NCBI GenBank assembly: GCA_009760855.2
Contig: WPIO01000013.1
Span: 1,834,001-1,898,000 of the forward strand
Reading direction: 5' to 3'
DNA: 64,000 nucleotides
Source: Cristatella mucedo
Lineage: Eukaryota > Bryozoa > Phylactolaemata > Cristatellidae
Below the pieces are notes generated by a model, which was given only the letters and a program-made list of their open reading frames with translations, did not search any database and was not told where the DNA came from. This document shows, one piece after another, positions 47,175-59,676 of this stretch (position 1 is the first letter of the stretch; each line of letters begins with the position of its first letter). Position numbers and translations under genes: made by a program.

Positions 47175-47579
47175 CCTACTGTGAGTGATTTAAGCTTTCT
47201 CGGTCGGCGCCGGAGCCTGTATGATGTGTGGCTCTCTCGATGATGATGGTGGTAAGATATTCCAAAAAGCCCCTAGAAATGTTGGCGGTTGTATATTATG
47301 CAGGCTGCTCTTTGTCACGTCCGTCGCCCCACGCACCTACACGAACGATTGCTCGCCCGTGCACTCACCTCAAATTGCTCTGTTGCTCACATCCTGTGTC
47401 GTGCGCTTTAATTGCCTTTTTCAGCAAGTCTAAGGGCTAACGAGCAGTGGACGCTCGGGTCAGTTGTGACGGAATGCTTGCGTGCAATGCGCACGAGTGT
47501 GGCGCTATAGGTGAACGCGTTTCCTCAAAGAAGACGTTCTCAGCCATTCTTGAAGTGCACGCAGCTAGCCAGGTGTGCC

Positions 47580-47725
47580 TTTGGTTCTGAGCCTAGTGGT
47601 AAAGTGCTTTCGCTTCACGATCCGGGTCCTGGGTTCAAGTCCTGTAGTAGCAAACTCCTTACAGCACGCTATGAGCTGGTGGGGTGATAGCCGCCAAGGC
47701 TCTCATACAGGCGAAATTAATGCGA
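47580..47725 (+). mobile_element. tRNA-derived SINE (family 2)
   Basis: A-box-like GAGCCTAGTGGTAAAGTG, B-box GGGTTCAAGTCC, then GAGCTGGTGGGGTGATAGCC, AAGGCTCTCATACAGGCG. The ends do not form a tRNA acceptor stem, and the downstream block is shared with 61634-61790, so a SINE rather than a tRNA gene. Confidence 0.65.
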
Positions 47726-47779
47726 AGCCCGTTGAAGCGATGCGGGAATATTCAACTAGTTCGACTGAACGAATTCGCA

Positions 47780-49330
47780 ACTGTGGACGCGCCACACTTT
47801 CAGTGAGCTGCCCAATGATCTCGAGGCGGCGAGTTCGCGCTGTCGTCTATTCGAAAAGCGCTTTTCTCGCTCGCCTGAGCGACCGCGCGCGCTCGCCGCT
47901 CAACGCCACAAGGAACCCTGCTCTCTGCGCGAGCAGGCGCTTCTCTGAGGGGAGGGGGAGGGATGCGTAGGTCGTTGTTGAAATCCCGGAACCGATGTCT
48001 GGGCGGCTTTGTTTTTAAAGTAGCGGTCGTTCCTGAAGGCGTGTGCGTAGACTCGGAGAGCCACGCTCTCGCGACGCTCGGACGCCGTCGGAAATGAAGT
48101 CCTGGATCGAGTAGTAAAGCATGTCGAGCGTAAAGCCGACCAAAGAGAAGTCCTGCGCCGCCGAGTTCGGCAGGCGCGGGCGGGCGTCGGAGGCGTGCGT
48201 TCGGCAGGCGAGGGCGGGCGAGCGTCGGAGGCGTGCGTTCGGCAGGCGCCGGCAGGCGCGGGCGTCGGAGGCGTGCGTTTGGCAGGCGCGGGCGGGCGGG
48301 CGTCGGAGGCATGCGTTCGGCAGGCGCCGGCAGGCGCGGGCGTCGGAGGCGTGCGTTTGGCAGGCGCCGGCAGGCGTCGGAGCGTCCGGCCGCCCGCGCT
48401 GGCCGGCGGCCAGCAGCTCTCGCCTCAAAGGCGCGTATTCAGCGGGACAAGGCGACTCGGCGTGCGATTGCGGCGCTTTATTTCCGGCGAAACAGCGAGC
48501 AGTCGCCAGACGTGGCCGGTCATGACAAGAGATGCGGGCGGGCGGGAGGGGCGGCGGGCAAGAGCTTCTCGTGGTGTCGCCAGGTCGTAGGCGGCCGTCC
48601 GACCGCCAGGTGGGTCCGCCCAGCTGGGTGGGCGGCTGCTGCCGCCGCCGCGGTCTATCGGCCGAAGCACCGGCTCGGAGCGCGGCCGCGCTGGCCCAGC
48701 CGAGGTGGCGAGCGCATGGGAGCAGCGCCCTCTGCCGACTCAGTCGTCCTGGTCGCCCGCAGCAACGTCCGGCACGATGACGAAGAGCTTCTGGAGCAGC
48801 CTCGTGGCGCTCTCTGCGCGATAGAGCGAAGGGGGCGGCGCCGCCGTCAGCCGTGCGGCGTCGCGAAGTTCCATCCCGGCCTTTCAACCGCGAGAGCCGG
48901 GTGGCAGGCTCTTGCGCCGCGTCCGCCATGCCCCCCACCGGGGGGGGGGAGACGGACGGACGGAGCGTCGTTATCGATAGCGAAGCGTCAGCCGTGCCTG
49001 CTTCAGCGCGCGCGGAGGCGCGCGCGGAGGGCCGAGCCGCCAGCGGGTGGCTATCGAACGATACGGCACGGGGCGCACGAGCGGCGGCGCTATTTGCGTA
49101 GGCGCGATAAACTAGTCCTAAAGGGCACGGCGTACGAATAGGGCCGCGGCGGCGCGGCCGCTAGTTGGTCGCGTAGCCGCGTGCACACGAGTCGGCGCGG
49201 CGGGGCAGCGAGCACTTTTGTCACTCTTCTCCGCGCGACCTATGAGCGTATGCGGCCAACTGCGGCGTTCGCTCGTTTCAATGTTTTTAGGCAAAAATGG
49301 TCCCCTGTGGATAGGACGCTATAACCATAT
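47780..49330. other. GC-rich island, no identified gene
   Basis: Dense CpG on both strands over 1.5 kb, with a minisatellite inside. The long overlapping ORFs on both strands (up to 307 codons) are Arg/Ala/Pro-rich and overlap each other, as expected from GC bias. It could be a promoter island of a gene not recognised here. Confidence 0.5.
48166..48383. repeat. GC-rich minisatellite, about six 34-40-bp units
   Basis: Units begin TTCGGCAGGCG or TTTGGCAGGCG and end GTCGGAGGCGTGCG; they alternate with and without a CCGGCAGGCG insert. Confidence 0.85.
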
Positions 49331-49799
49331 TAATAATATTAATAGTAATAATAATATTAGCAAAGCAGTGCGGTGCCATGAAAGGTCAGACCTCTTTCTA
49401 GGCACTCCGTGTAGGCTAGGAAACTGGCAGCGTGAACGGAGCGCGAGTCGCTTTTGCTCGCTCTCCCTCCTCCCCCCCCCCGGGCAGCGGGACGCACCCG
49501 GTTGGAGACGATGGTGGAACCGGATCTACGGCACCGACTTTTAGCGTCTTGGCCGACGGCCATTTTCGTACGCTCTCGCTCTCGCGGGAAGACCGAGCGG
49601 CCAGAGTGTGGCGCAGCGTCGGAGGCTGCTCTGCTCTGCTCGTCTCGACCCAGCGCTGCTGGTTCAGGCCGACGAGTTTCAAGCGCACGCATAAATCTCG
49701 CGCACAGGGTTACCTGCGTAACTCGCCCGCGCATGCGCGCAGTAAGAATGACGTCTTGCAATGATTGAAGTCGATAACTGGCGAGCGCGATTGGTTATA

Positions 49800-49872
49800 A
49801 TGAAAATAATGATAATAATACATTTGATGTAGCATCCTCAGAGAACTCAATCTATTTCTAGGCACTCGCTAA
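49800..49872 (-). mobile_element. L2-like LINE 3' tail fragment
   Basis: AATAATGATAATAATACATT, TAGCATCCTCAGAGAACTCA, ATCTATTTCTAGGCACTC. Confidence 0.7.
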
Positions 49873-50044
49873 GGAAATTTGACGAAACGCAGCTTTCTGT
49901 AGCCACCAAAACGCGGAAATTACCGAGGCCGAAGCTAAGTCTTACCCTTGAGGATGCCGCGATTGGCGCATGGTGGATCTAAGACAAAAGTTAACGGAAT
50001 ACTTATACTAATCCCGCTAGTAAACATTTAGATAGCATCCCTCG

Positions 50045-50160
50045 ATCGTGCTTCATTTGCTGCGAATGTAAAGCGCCTAGAATGACATTGAGTTTTCTGA
50101 AGGCGCTATATCAAATAAACAAAACAAAACAGAACAAAATTATTATTATTATTAGCTATA
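50045..50160 (+). mobile_element. L2-like LINE 3' tail fragment
   Basis: GTGCTTCATTTGCTGCGAAT, AAAGCGCCTAGAATGACATT, GGCGCTATATCAAATAAAC then ATTATTATTATTA. After it, 50160-50400 faintly resembles the minus-strand LINE ORF end. Confidence 0.75.
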
Positions 50161-50689
50161 AAGGGCACAATTTCAGCATGCACAGGCAATCCAAGGACGT
50201 TTCGCGCGGACGGAGCAAAGGGCCTGAGGAACAGGTCGGTTTTAGTTTCTTTTCGATTGCTGTCAATCGAGATAGAGCGTGATATCACTCGGTAGTGAGG
50301 TCCTGGCTTTGAGAGTATAGACAACGTGAATATTGAAATACCCATACGATGTCACGTTTTTGCATGGCATAGATATGGATGATGATGGAATACTCGTCCG
50401 AGCCAATTTTAGAACTGCGCAAGAGATAACGTGCAGCCACATTTGCACTGTCCAACTTTTTGCCACCAACTCGTCAAACTTCCTCTGAAGTTAAAGATGC
50501 CCCAAAATAATCGTAGCCAAATGCTTATTTGGTAGCTGGAGAGATGGTCGCACAATCGCGTACCCTCTAAACGCACCTTTTCGCCCGTGCCAGTAGGAGC
50601 AAAAGTATTACTCAACGAACGCTGTCAAGAGGTAAAAATGCATCTCAACAAACCATCCTACCAAACGCACGCTCACACAGAAAAAAGAG

Positions 50690-50955
50690 TGGCCGTTCGC
50701 TGTGCACGCAAACGGCGCTGCTTTCTAGCACGATTGCTCATTAAAGTAGTCGCTAGCGCGCGCTGGGAGGCAGGGAGCTCGGCTGCACGACCGACCGACC
50801 GCGCGCGCGGCCTGGCAGCTGGGCTCCCTGCTCGCAAGCTGCAAGCTGCTCTTTGCTGACTCGCTAGCAATCTTCCCGACTCGATGCTGTAGACGCTTCG
50901 CCACCGACGTCGGACACGAGACGCGAGGCTGGAGCCGGCTCCTCGGATCGGAGGC

Positions 50956-51021
<66 letters not shown>

Positions 51022-51420
51022 GAGGGCGGATCCTCATTGCTTTGATCTCATTGGCTGCTACTGGTTCGAGTCGTCTCCTTCCGCACTGCTGCCTCTGCGG
51101 CTCTCGCAGGCCCGCATTCTGCTGTTCAGCGGACCCACGAGGCCGTCTCCGCTGCTGCCCAGCACTACCGCAGCCGCCAGAGCGCGCGCGCTGTCGGCGG
51201 TAAAGGGCGGCTTGTTGGCGAGCTCTCCGCTAAGCCAGCCCCTGGCGAAATCCTCGCACGCCTAAGGGTTCGTTTCAAACTGGCCAGCGAAGCTGAGACG
51301 CTGCCAAGCTGGCCGAACGCGTAACCGCCGCTGTCGTCTGCGACCGCAAGGTTACGGGAGTATATTAGTGGACTGCCGCTACACTTAGGGCCGACGCAGG
51401 CCTTGGAAAACATTTTTCTT
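50690..51420. other. GC-rich island with (GGC)21 array
   Basis: CpG-dense; GGC array at 50957-51021 (about 65 bp). No recognisable coding region. Confidence 0.6.
50957..51021. repeat. (GGC)~21 array
   Basis: 65 bp of uninterrupted GGC. Confidence 0.97.
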
Positions 51421-51804
51421 TTTCCTGGTTGCCCGCTTCAAGGCTACCTGCTGCCGCTAAAAAATTGTGGCACTTAGCGTGGTGGCGTTTTCGCATGGCG
51501 GGTCGGCAGCTCCCGCAAGCAAGGACTACTAGTCATTGACTATTGCTACTCTTGCGTCGAGTGGTGAAGCGCTCGAAGATGGCGAGTCACTTTTTTTTTC
51601 AGGGCATTGTACAAAAGACCCGATGTTATCATTACTTTTTTTTAATCATAAATCGGATAGGAGAGTACGTCGAAATAAGGGTACGCGGCCGTTTAAGAGC
51701 AATTCAGGACTTGCGGCCCTGCGGTCCTGTATTCGGAATCGAACCGGCGCTAGGATAGTCCGTCTACCATTTGACATGGGCAATAACCGGTTGGTCTAAA
51801 GTGC

Positions 51805-52180
51805 CTAATAATAATACTACTAATAATAATGCACTTGATAAAGCGCCCGCAGAGAACTTAATCTCTTTCTAGGCGCTTTACAATTGCTGCAAAGTGAAAT
51901 GCAATTGAATGGTGAGTAATATCATGCTTGATAAACAAACAACATGAATAACATGGTTAGTGGTGACATGCACAGGGTCAGCATGCAAATGTGGTTAGTG
52001 GCAGCATGCACAGTGTCAGCATGCATAAGCACATGAAGGGCGAAACACAAGGACCCACTAAATGCTGTCCTAAATAGGTGTGTTTATAAGTTCCTTTAAA
52101 ATGTGGTCAGGTCAGGGGATGTTCTGACGCAGGTCGGGAGGGAGTTCCAGGCTTTGGGAGCATACGAACTAAATGCCTAC
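51805..52180 (-). mobile_element. L2-like LINE 3' end
   Basis: AATAATGCACTTGATAAAGC, CTAGGCGCTTTACAATTGCT, 3' UTR with GGGTCAGCATGCAAATGTGG, and the ORF end (AGCCTGGAACTCC inverse) up to about 52180. Confidence 0.88.
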
Positions 52181-52274
52181 GTGGAATTCGGGGACGCCGT
52201 GCCAAGTATCTATATTTCTAGGCGAAACTATGTAAACGCGATGCAGACTCCAACGAACCGAAGCGAAGGCAGGA

Positions 52275-52421
52275 CGCTTGGTCCGATTGGCAATATGGCA
52301 ACTTCACGATCTAGGTCGTGGGTTTAAATCCTGGAGCGGGGAGATCCTTTCTTGCCAGCTGCCAGAGTTGTTGGTAGCCGTTAAAGGCGCCACTGTGCAG
52401 ATGAGACAGTTAAATCAGCTA
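52275..52421 (+). mobile_element. tRNA-derived SINE (family 2)
   Basis: Head with B-box-like GGGTTTAAATCC, then GATCCTTTCTTGCCAGCTGC, GGTAGCCGTTAAAGGC, GATGAGACAGTTAAATCAGC; same layout as 61634-61790. Confidence 0.65.
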
Positions 52422-52494
52422 ATACCTTACGAAATATCCGCTCGGATGCTCGGAGGCCGAGAATAAATTTGAGTTACGTTGAACTAAATAATAG

Positions 52495-52622
52495 CGTTTT
52501 TGTTTCTGGTTCTTAGCCAAGGGGCGAGGTGCTCGCACGTCGCAACCCCGAGGCATATGCGAAGCGCCTGAATAGAGATTAAGTTCTCTTGGGGCGCTAT
52601 ACAAATGAATTATATTGAATTA
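52495..52622 (+). mobile_element. tRNA-derived SINE (family 1), 3' half
   Basis: CTTAGCCAAGGGGCGAGGTG, AACCCCGAGGCATATGCGAA, GCGCCTGAATAGAGATTAAG and GGGGCGCTATACAAATGAAT are nearly identical to the SINE at 11811-11941. Confidence 0.8.
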
Positions 52623-54357
52623 TATTAACCCAGCTCGTGGGTTCGCGTTGTGAAGTGGGCATTTTTTTTATTACCTGCTGCAAGCGGGAGGATAATTGTC
52701 GTCGTTATACATGTGCCAAGTGACGGGATCGTCGCTGAATCGTGCCGAGCAAGTTTTTAACCGGTTAATCTCAAGTGAGGCCCGCTAGCAAAGGGTCGAC
52801 GCCACTGCGGATAAACAAGTGGTGCCTACAGGAAGCAGCTTAGCGCTACTCCGAGAGTGCGCTCTTTTGTTATCGCTTTTCACTTCAAGATTCGCTTGAG
52901 TAAATAAAGTGAAGGTCGACTTTTTCCATTTTGCCTCGTTTGTATAGCGGCCAAAGAGCCTTAGCGGCTGTCGCGGCCGCTTGCGGCGGGCAATGCGGGA
53001 TCGCTCGTCGCCGGACTCCAAATCGCGACCGATCTCGACTGTGAAGCACGAGTGCACTGCCACCGCGGGCTCACACTCAGAGATAGCGTGCTATGTAGTA
53101 AACGAATGGAACTTCAGATGGCTGGCTCGCGGCGTCACGTTTATACGACGGCGACGCAAGAGCCTCCGGCCGTAGGGCGCCGCTCACGGACCCGTCCGAC
53201 GCATCCGTCCTCCGGAGCATTGGCGGCTCAGCGCTCGCGCGAGAGCGCTGCTGCGGCGCGCTCGAGGCTCGCGCGGCGAGCGAGCGCGCCAGCCTCGCGA
53301 GCGCACCGCTCCGGCTGCGGACAGCCACCTCGGAGATGGCAGCGCTCGCTGGCCGCGTGCGCTTCGGCCGTTAAGTCGCGATTTCGGGCTCCGCCTTCGC
53401 AGGCTCCGCCGGAGGGATGAGGCGTCGGGGCGGGCGGGAGGGCGGGAGGGCGGGAGGGAGGGAGGGGGCGGGGCTTCTGCCGGACTCGCTGCCCAAGAAG
53501 CGCCGCCGAACCGTAGAGGCGTCTTAGCCCGATCGACCGCCGCTCCCGCCGCCGCCGCCGCCGCGGGGCGTGCTTCCGCTCGCCGGGCCACTCGCTCCCA
53601 GCTGCTGCTACGCGACCGGCTCGGGGCATGCGTCCGCTCGCCGGGCTACTCTCTCTCGCCTAGCTACGCCGCCGCGGCGACGGTGCGTCATCTCGCTCAC
53701 CTGGCTACGCGAACCTGGCGACGCCACCGCCGCCGCGGCTGGAGATGGGGGCGGGCACTTAGACGCACCTGGCTATGCTTTAATATCTCACACTCTCTCG
53801 CGCCAAAGGCCAGAAGAGGAAGCCGCGCGGCTCCGCCTCCGGAAGACGGGGCCGCGCGACCGGCGGCCGCGCCTAGCCGGGCTGACGTGAACCCAGAAGC
53901 TGGGCTTTTCCAGGCGGGCGGGCGGGCGGGGGGGGGGGGCTCGCCCGGCGCGCGTACTCCTATCTCAGCCTCTGCCCGTCGCTTCGGATTACCGAAATGC
54001 TGCGTCGCGAGTGGGGGCCGATAGGTTGGAGATCGAAAGAATGGCCGCTGGCGGCTGTACGAGGCAGCTGCCTCGCGAAAAAGCCAGCGAGCGAGCGATC
54101 GAGCGTGCGCGCGTGCGTTTCGGATGGGAGATAGTGAAATGGTGGTTTTCGATATTAGTTAGATTAGCTCGCGTAGGATATCATTCGCGGTTCCCGAATT
54201 GTTATCGCTCGGAACCGGTTGCGTCGAAATCCACGCTCAGCCGGCACGAAAGCTTGAGTCGCGAGATTTTCAGCCGGCTTCGCTCTACACTCCGCGCGAG
54301 GCAGTTGAGCGGCGGCGCTCAATTGCTCGTCGTAAGAACAGCTGTAAAATATACATA

Positions 54358-54532
54358 AATATAATTCATTTGTATAGCGCCCTAAGAGAACTTATATTCT
54401 CTATTCGGGCGCTTCGCATGTATTCGGGCGCTTCGCATATACGCGCTTCGCTATAGCCGAGGGGCTCGAGCCCGCAATCTCGGCCGAGCCTTGGTCGGGG
54501 GCGAGCGCCTTCACCACTGGGCCAAACCAGCG
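54358..54532 (-). mobile_element. tRNA-derived SINE (family 1), nearly complete
   Basis: Minus strand: A-box-like TGGCCCAGTGGTGAAGG, B-box-like GGGCTCGAGCCCC, then CGAAGCGC / CCGAATA repeated twice, and the tail AAGTTCTCTTAGGGCGCTAT and ACAAATGAATTATATT. The repeated CGAAGCGCCCGAATA block is a 21-bp internal duplication. Confidence 0.8.
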
Positions 54533-54884
54533 CGGCGAACAGCAAACGCTGCTGCTGGACGCCGGTAGCTAGCTTCCTCTGTGGCCGTCGAATAGACGGC
54601 GCTCTACGAAACCGATATGGACTCGCTGTATTAAGGTACGGGAGCTCTCGATTGCTGGCTGCCGCTCTAGTTCTCGCCGCCGCCGCCGGCTGAGTTTGCA
54701 TCGTGGCAGCAGCGTCGACGGCAAGGACTAGCAGCGCCGCCGGCGCGAGCGCTAGGTTTGCGGCCCGTCCAAGGACGCTAGACCCGAAGCCGCTAGGGCG
54801 CGCTCGGCGAGCCACCCCCGTAAAAGGGCGCGAGCCGGGTGCTCCCATCGTGCCCGGCCGGCTGAAGAAGAAATGCCGCGACCG

Positions 54885-54885
<1 letters not shown>

Positions 54886-54960
<75 letters not shown>
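54886..54960. repeat. (CGG)25 array
   Basis: 75 bp of uninterrupted CGG. Confidence 0.97.
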
Positions 54961-55951
54961 AAAACGCAGTCGGTCGCGGTCGCCACGCCCATCATCGCTC
55001 ACCGCAGGGCGCCGTGCGAGCACCTGCCAGGCGGCGCTCGTTCGCGCGCGCGCGCTATCGGGCCAAAGTAAGCCAGCCGGTACCGGCGAGAGAAAAATAA
55101 TGCCGACTTGGCACGCTCGAGCGCGAGATAGAAGGGCGTGTCTGTTTGCTGACACGCGGGAACCGTTCGCGGGGCGCGGCGCCAGGCTCGAACGGCATTC
55201 GGCTGCTCGAGGCCCGGACAAGCATGGCTGCCTCTAGCAAATCGCGAGAGCGAGCTCTGCGGTAGAGATGCACGAGTTTCGTTTCAATGGTGGCCCATCA
55301 CTGGACGGCGATTGTCGCGTGCCGCCGAAATTTCCATCGAATTGTCGTTTAGTGCATTGTTTGCATTTCAGCTCAGTCAAGAGTGAGTGCGAGGCTCGCT
55401 GAGGTGGTCGGAAGCCCGCGTCGGGTCGTGTGCAAGGTGATTGAACGGAATCGTTTCTTTCGTGAAGTTTACCAGGGAGTGTAACTACAGGCGATTCGCA
55501 CAAGAAAGATTGTAACTTTCGGTTAACTCCAAACGGAACGCGGCTTGCCTCAACGGATGCACACGCGTGGCAAGCCAATAAAGTAGAAATAGCGAAGGAT
55601 ACGCGGTCACCTTCGCCGTTGGCCCTTTGATTGATGGAGAAGAGTTGAATTTCTGTGCATTTGAATTATTTGCGGCTATCCGATCGAGAGTTGACCTCAG
55701 GGGCGTGTTCTTAAATTGGGCTTTCAATGCTGATTCCATCGTTTTGAGTCACGAATTTGGTGTCCGCTTCGGGCATAATACTTGCTAATTATACGCTTTG
55801 AAGGTGAGCCGCTTATAAATATGCCCATAACTCATCTAAGCTCGTCGATGCATGTCAATAAATGGTAATGTGGATCTTGCTATGGCCACAGTGCCCATAG
55901 CAATAATAGCGACAGTCTTCTGGATTTTAGGCATACATTCATTGCAAATAT

Positions 55952-56056
<105 letters not shown>

Positions 56057-56698
56057 CCTGTATACCTGTATACGTGCATATATGGCAGACAAGATGAGGG
56101 AGTGGCAGCATTCCCTATGGAATTCTGTCCCTCAATTTCTTGTAGCTCCTCAATCTACATTCAAGGAGGCTACGAGTGACCTCATCCTGAAGTTCATATC
56201 CCAATTGAAGATGACAGCTATTCCTCTAGACCCTATCCCCACTGTCCAGCTTCTACGTAGCATAGACCTACTGCTGCCATGTATAAATAAAATCGTAAAT
56301 ATGTCATCAGCCTCAGGTCATGCCCCAGCACCTTTCAAAAAAGTTGTAGTCAGGCCAATACTCAAGAAAGCATCACTAGACCAAGAGATCTTGACCAAAT
56401 TATCGCCCAGTCTCCTATCTACCATTCCCATCAAAGACACCGGAACGAGTCGTGGCAGACCAGCTAAACTCATATATTGAAACTTCAAACCTAGCTAGTA
56501 AGTTCTAGTCTGGTTTTAGAGCTAATCAATTCACAGAGTCAATATTGCTTCGGGTGTATAATGACCTACTTAGGAATGCAGACAGACATGGGTAGAGTAT
56601 CTCTGCTTGTTTTGCTCGATCTTTCGGAAGCTTCCGATGCCATCGATCATCGAGTCCTTCTCGAGCGTCTCTCATGTCGCTTGGGCATCGCTAGTACT

Positions 56699-56973
56699 TG
56701 ACCATAATTGTGCAAGTCCAATCTCATGCACGTCGCAACGTCCCCTGACATGACGACATTTAAAAAAGAATCTTAAAACGCACCCGTTTATTGCAGAATT
56801 TTGTGGATCTTTGGGATTCGTCTTTCGTGTACATGTACCTGCTTACACGGTGCCTGCTGCTTGCGGATGTTACCACCAATCACTTGGTAATGCTTTCTAT
56901 ACAGCATCTGAAAAGTGCCTAGAAAGACATTCAGTTTTCCGATGGCGCTATACAAATGCATTATTATTATTAT
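56699..56973 (+). mobile_element. L2-like LINE 3' end (second subtype) inserted in the older LINE
   Basis: ORF end GACATTTAAAAAAGAATCTT, second-subtype 3' UTR (GATGTTACCACCAATCACTT, GCTTTCTATACAGCATCTG) and ATT tail. The host RT sequence resumes at TCTCAGTGAGAAACTC. Confidence 0.82.
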
Positions 56974-57125
56974 CATCTCAGTGAGAAACTCTAGAGTATT
57001 GATGTGAACGGACAAAGATCATCCAATAAACCACTGAAGGATGGGGTGCATCAGAGCTTGGTCTGGCTCAATTTACGGTTCATACTCTCCTCTTGCCGAT
57101 ATGATTATCTGGCACAACTTAGGCT

Positions 57126-59676
57126 TTCACCCCTATATTCACCAAATTTTCTCATATAACTGCACTTTGTCATCACCAGTTATCACCAAATCCTGCTTAT
57201 CTGACCACATGCAGATCTCATTCAATCTACAGTGTGTGCCCACATTCTCCTCTAAAATAACCTGTGAATCGCGAAACCTCAAGACCCTTGACATCGATGC
57301 TGTCCGTGCGAGCATATCTGCTTCACCTTTGCTGCTCAGTCCTCCCTCCGATCTGTCATCACTGGTAGATTGCTACAACACGACACTAGCTGACACGCTC
57401 GACGAGTTTGCACCTTTGACAAAGCGCACTGTGCGCCCCCGCCCAGACGGCCTATGGTTTACCACAGACATTAAACTAGCCAAGTCTACTAAACGAAAGC
57501 TTGAAAAGGCATACAAAAGATCCGGACTAACTGTCCATCGACAGGCATATGAAGACTACTGTAGGTCGTACCAATCGATCCTAGCAAAGGCTAAGTCTAG
57601 CTCTATCTATAGAAACATTGTTGAATCACAGATGCACAATCCAAAAATGCTGATGTCGACAATAAACCATCTCCTCAACCGTTCCCAGGTTAGCTCCTTA
57701 CCAGATGATCCTTGTGATGATCTAGCCGATCGCTTCTCTCGATTCTTTGTGCAGAAGATAGACAAAATCAGGGAATCCATCCCTGCGATGACAACCTTCC
57801 CACTAGAATGCTGTTCCTCGGTTCCTGGCTGCGCCTCAATGTCTGCATTTAAACAGGTCACCAGTGATGTAGTCCTAAAGCTCGTATCTCAATCAAAGAA
57901 GACAACAAGTCCACTGGACCCCATTCCCACTGTCCTGCTCCTACGTTGCATTGATCTGCTGCTGCCATGCATAACCAACATCATTAATATGTCATTAGCC
58001 TCAGGTCAGGTCCCAGCACCTTTCAAAAAAGCTGTAGTCAGGCCACTTCTCAAGAAAGCTACGCTAGACCAAGAGAACTTAAGCAACTACCGCCCAGTCT
58101 CCCTTCTCTACCATTCCTATCAAAGACACTGGAACGGGTCGTGGCAGACCAGCTGAACTCGTATATCGAAACCTCACACCTTGCTAGTAAGTTCCAGTCT
58201 GGCTTTAGAGCTAATCACTCCACAGAGTCAGCATTGCTTCGGGTATACAACGACCTACTTAGGAATGCAGACATGGGTAGAGTGTCTCTTCTTGTTTTGC
58301 TCGATCTTTCGGCAGCTTTTGATACCATCGATCACAAAGTACTTCTAGAGCGCCTCTCATCTCGCCTGGGCATCACTGGCACTGCTCTGCAGTGGTTCAG
58401 GTCCTATCTCAGTGGAAGACTCCAGAGTGTTGACGTGAATGGACAAAGATCATCTGAAGAACCTCTAAAATATGGAGTACCTCAGGGCTCTGTGCTAGGT
58501 CCGGTCCTTTTCACCGTTTATACTCTCCCTCTTGCTGATGTGATTGCCAAGCACAATCTAGGCTTTCACTTCTATGCGGATGACACTCAGTTGTACCTTT
58601 GCTTTGATCCCTCCCAGCCTTCGAGCACCTCAAATTCTCTCAACTCACTTGCTGCATGCATTGATGACATCCGATCATGGATGGCAGCAAATTTTCTAAA
58701 ACTAAACGATGATAAAACTAACTTACTAGTTATGGGCAAACCTAGTGTTATTCAGAAATTGGAAAGGCTGACTTTCAAAATTGGCTCTGCCAGCATATCT
58801 CCAGTTGAATCAGCTCGAAATCTAGGTGTCATATTCCAAAGCGACCTCTCGTTAGACGACCACATCAGCTCCACAGTCAAATCAGCCTATTTTCAGCTTC
58901 ATAACATTGCTAAAATTAGAGCTTGTTTAGATAAGGATACCACGTCCAAGTTGGTCCATGCATTCGTGACATCTCGTCTCGACTTCTGCAACTCACTGCT
59001 AACTGGCCTACCAGCATGTGCGATCAGGCGATTGCAGCTGGTGCAAAACTCTGGAGCTAGGCTTGTCTGTCGTGAGCGTCGCAGTTGCCACATTACTCCA
59101 CTTCTCGCCGACCTGCACTGGTTACCAGTCAAGCAACGGATTGACTTCAAGGTTTTGTCGCTCACTTTTAGGTCTCTTCATTCTATGGCTCCAGCCTATC
59201 TTTCAGAGATACTACCCCATCAGGCAAAGCATCGTACCACTCGCTTTTCGGAATCCAACAGTCTAGAAATACCTCGTACAAACCTTAAATCCTTTGGAGA
59301 CCGTGCATTTAGCTCGTATGCTCCCACAGCCTGGAACTGCCTCCCGACCTGCATCAGAACATCCCCTGACCTGACCACATTTAAAAGAAACTTAAAAACA
59401 TACCTATTTAGGACAGCATTTAGTGGGTCCTTGTGATTCGTCCTCGATGTGCTTATGCGTGCTGACACTGTGCCTGTGACCACTAACCACATTTGCATGC
59501 TGACCCTGTGCATGTAACCTCTAACCATGTTATTCATTTTGTTTGTTTTTCAAGCATGATTTTACTTACTATTCTATTGCGTATCACTTTGCAGCAAATG
59601 TAAAGCGCCTAGAAAGAGATTAAGTTCTCTGAGGGCGCTTTATCAAGTGCAATATTATTATTATTATTATTATTAT
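57126..59676 (+). mobile_element. L2-like LINE, best-preserved copy (EN end, linker, RT, tail)
   Basis: 5'-truncated just inside the endonuclease: CLSDHMQISF keeps the SDH motif of APE-type endonucleases. Linker to 58100, then RT: NYRPVSLL, FQSGFRANHSTESALL, LLDLSAAFDTIDH (motif A), GVPQGSVLGPVLF (motif B), FYADDTQLYLCF (motif C) and WMAANFLKLNDDKTN. Then LDFCNSLLTGLP and SFGDRAFSSYAPTAWN. Stop at 59434-59436; 3' UTR and (ATT)n tail to 59676. The frame 57041-58156 passes to frame 58141-59436 because CTTCTCTACC here has two bases more than CTTCTACC at 20088. Otherwise the 431-codon RT frame is open. Confidence 0.95.

Larger units (their letters stand above)
52920..55260. other. GC-rich island with SINE and (CGG)25 array
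   Basis: CpG-rich over 2.3 kb, with G12 at 53928-53939 and CGG array at 54886-54960. ORFs are Arg/Ala/Pro low complexity on both strands; no gene recognised. Confidence 0.55.

Noticed and set aside
47580-47725. Genuine tRNA gene
   Set aside because: A- and B-boxes are present, but acceptor-stem ends do not pair and the sequence continues into a repeated SINE body; the same holds for 11811, 52275 and 61634.
48015-49141. ORFs of about 300 codons on both strands
   Set aside because: Overlapping, Arg/Ala/Pro-rich frames typical of GC-rich minisatellite DNA; no domains or splice-supported homology.
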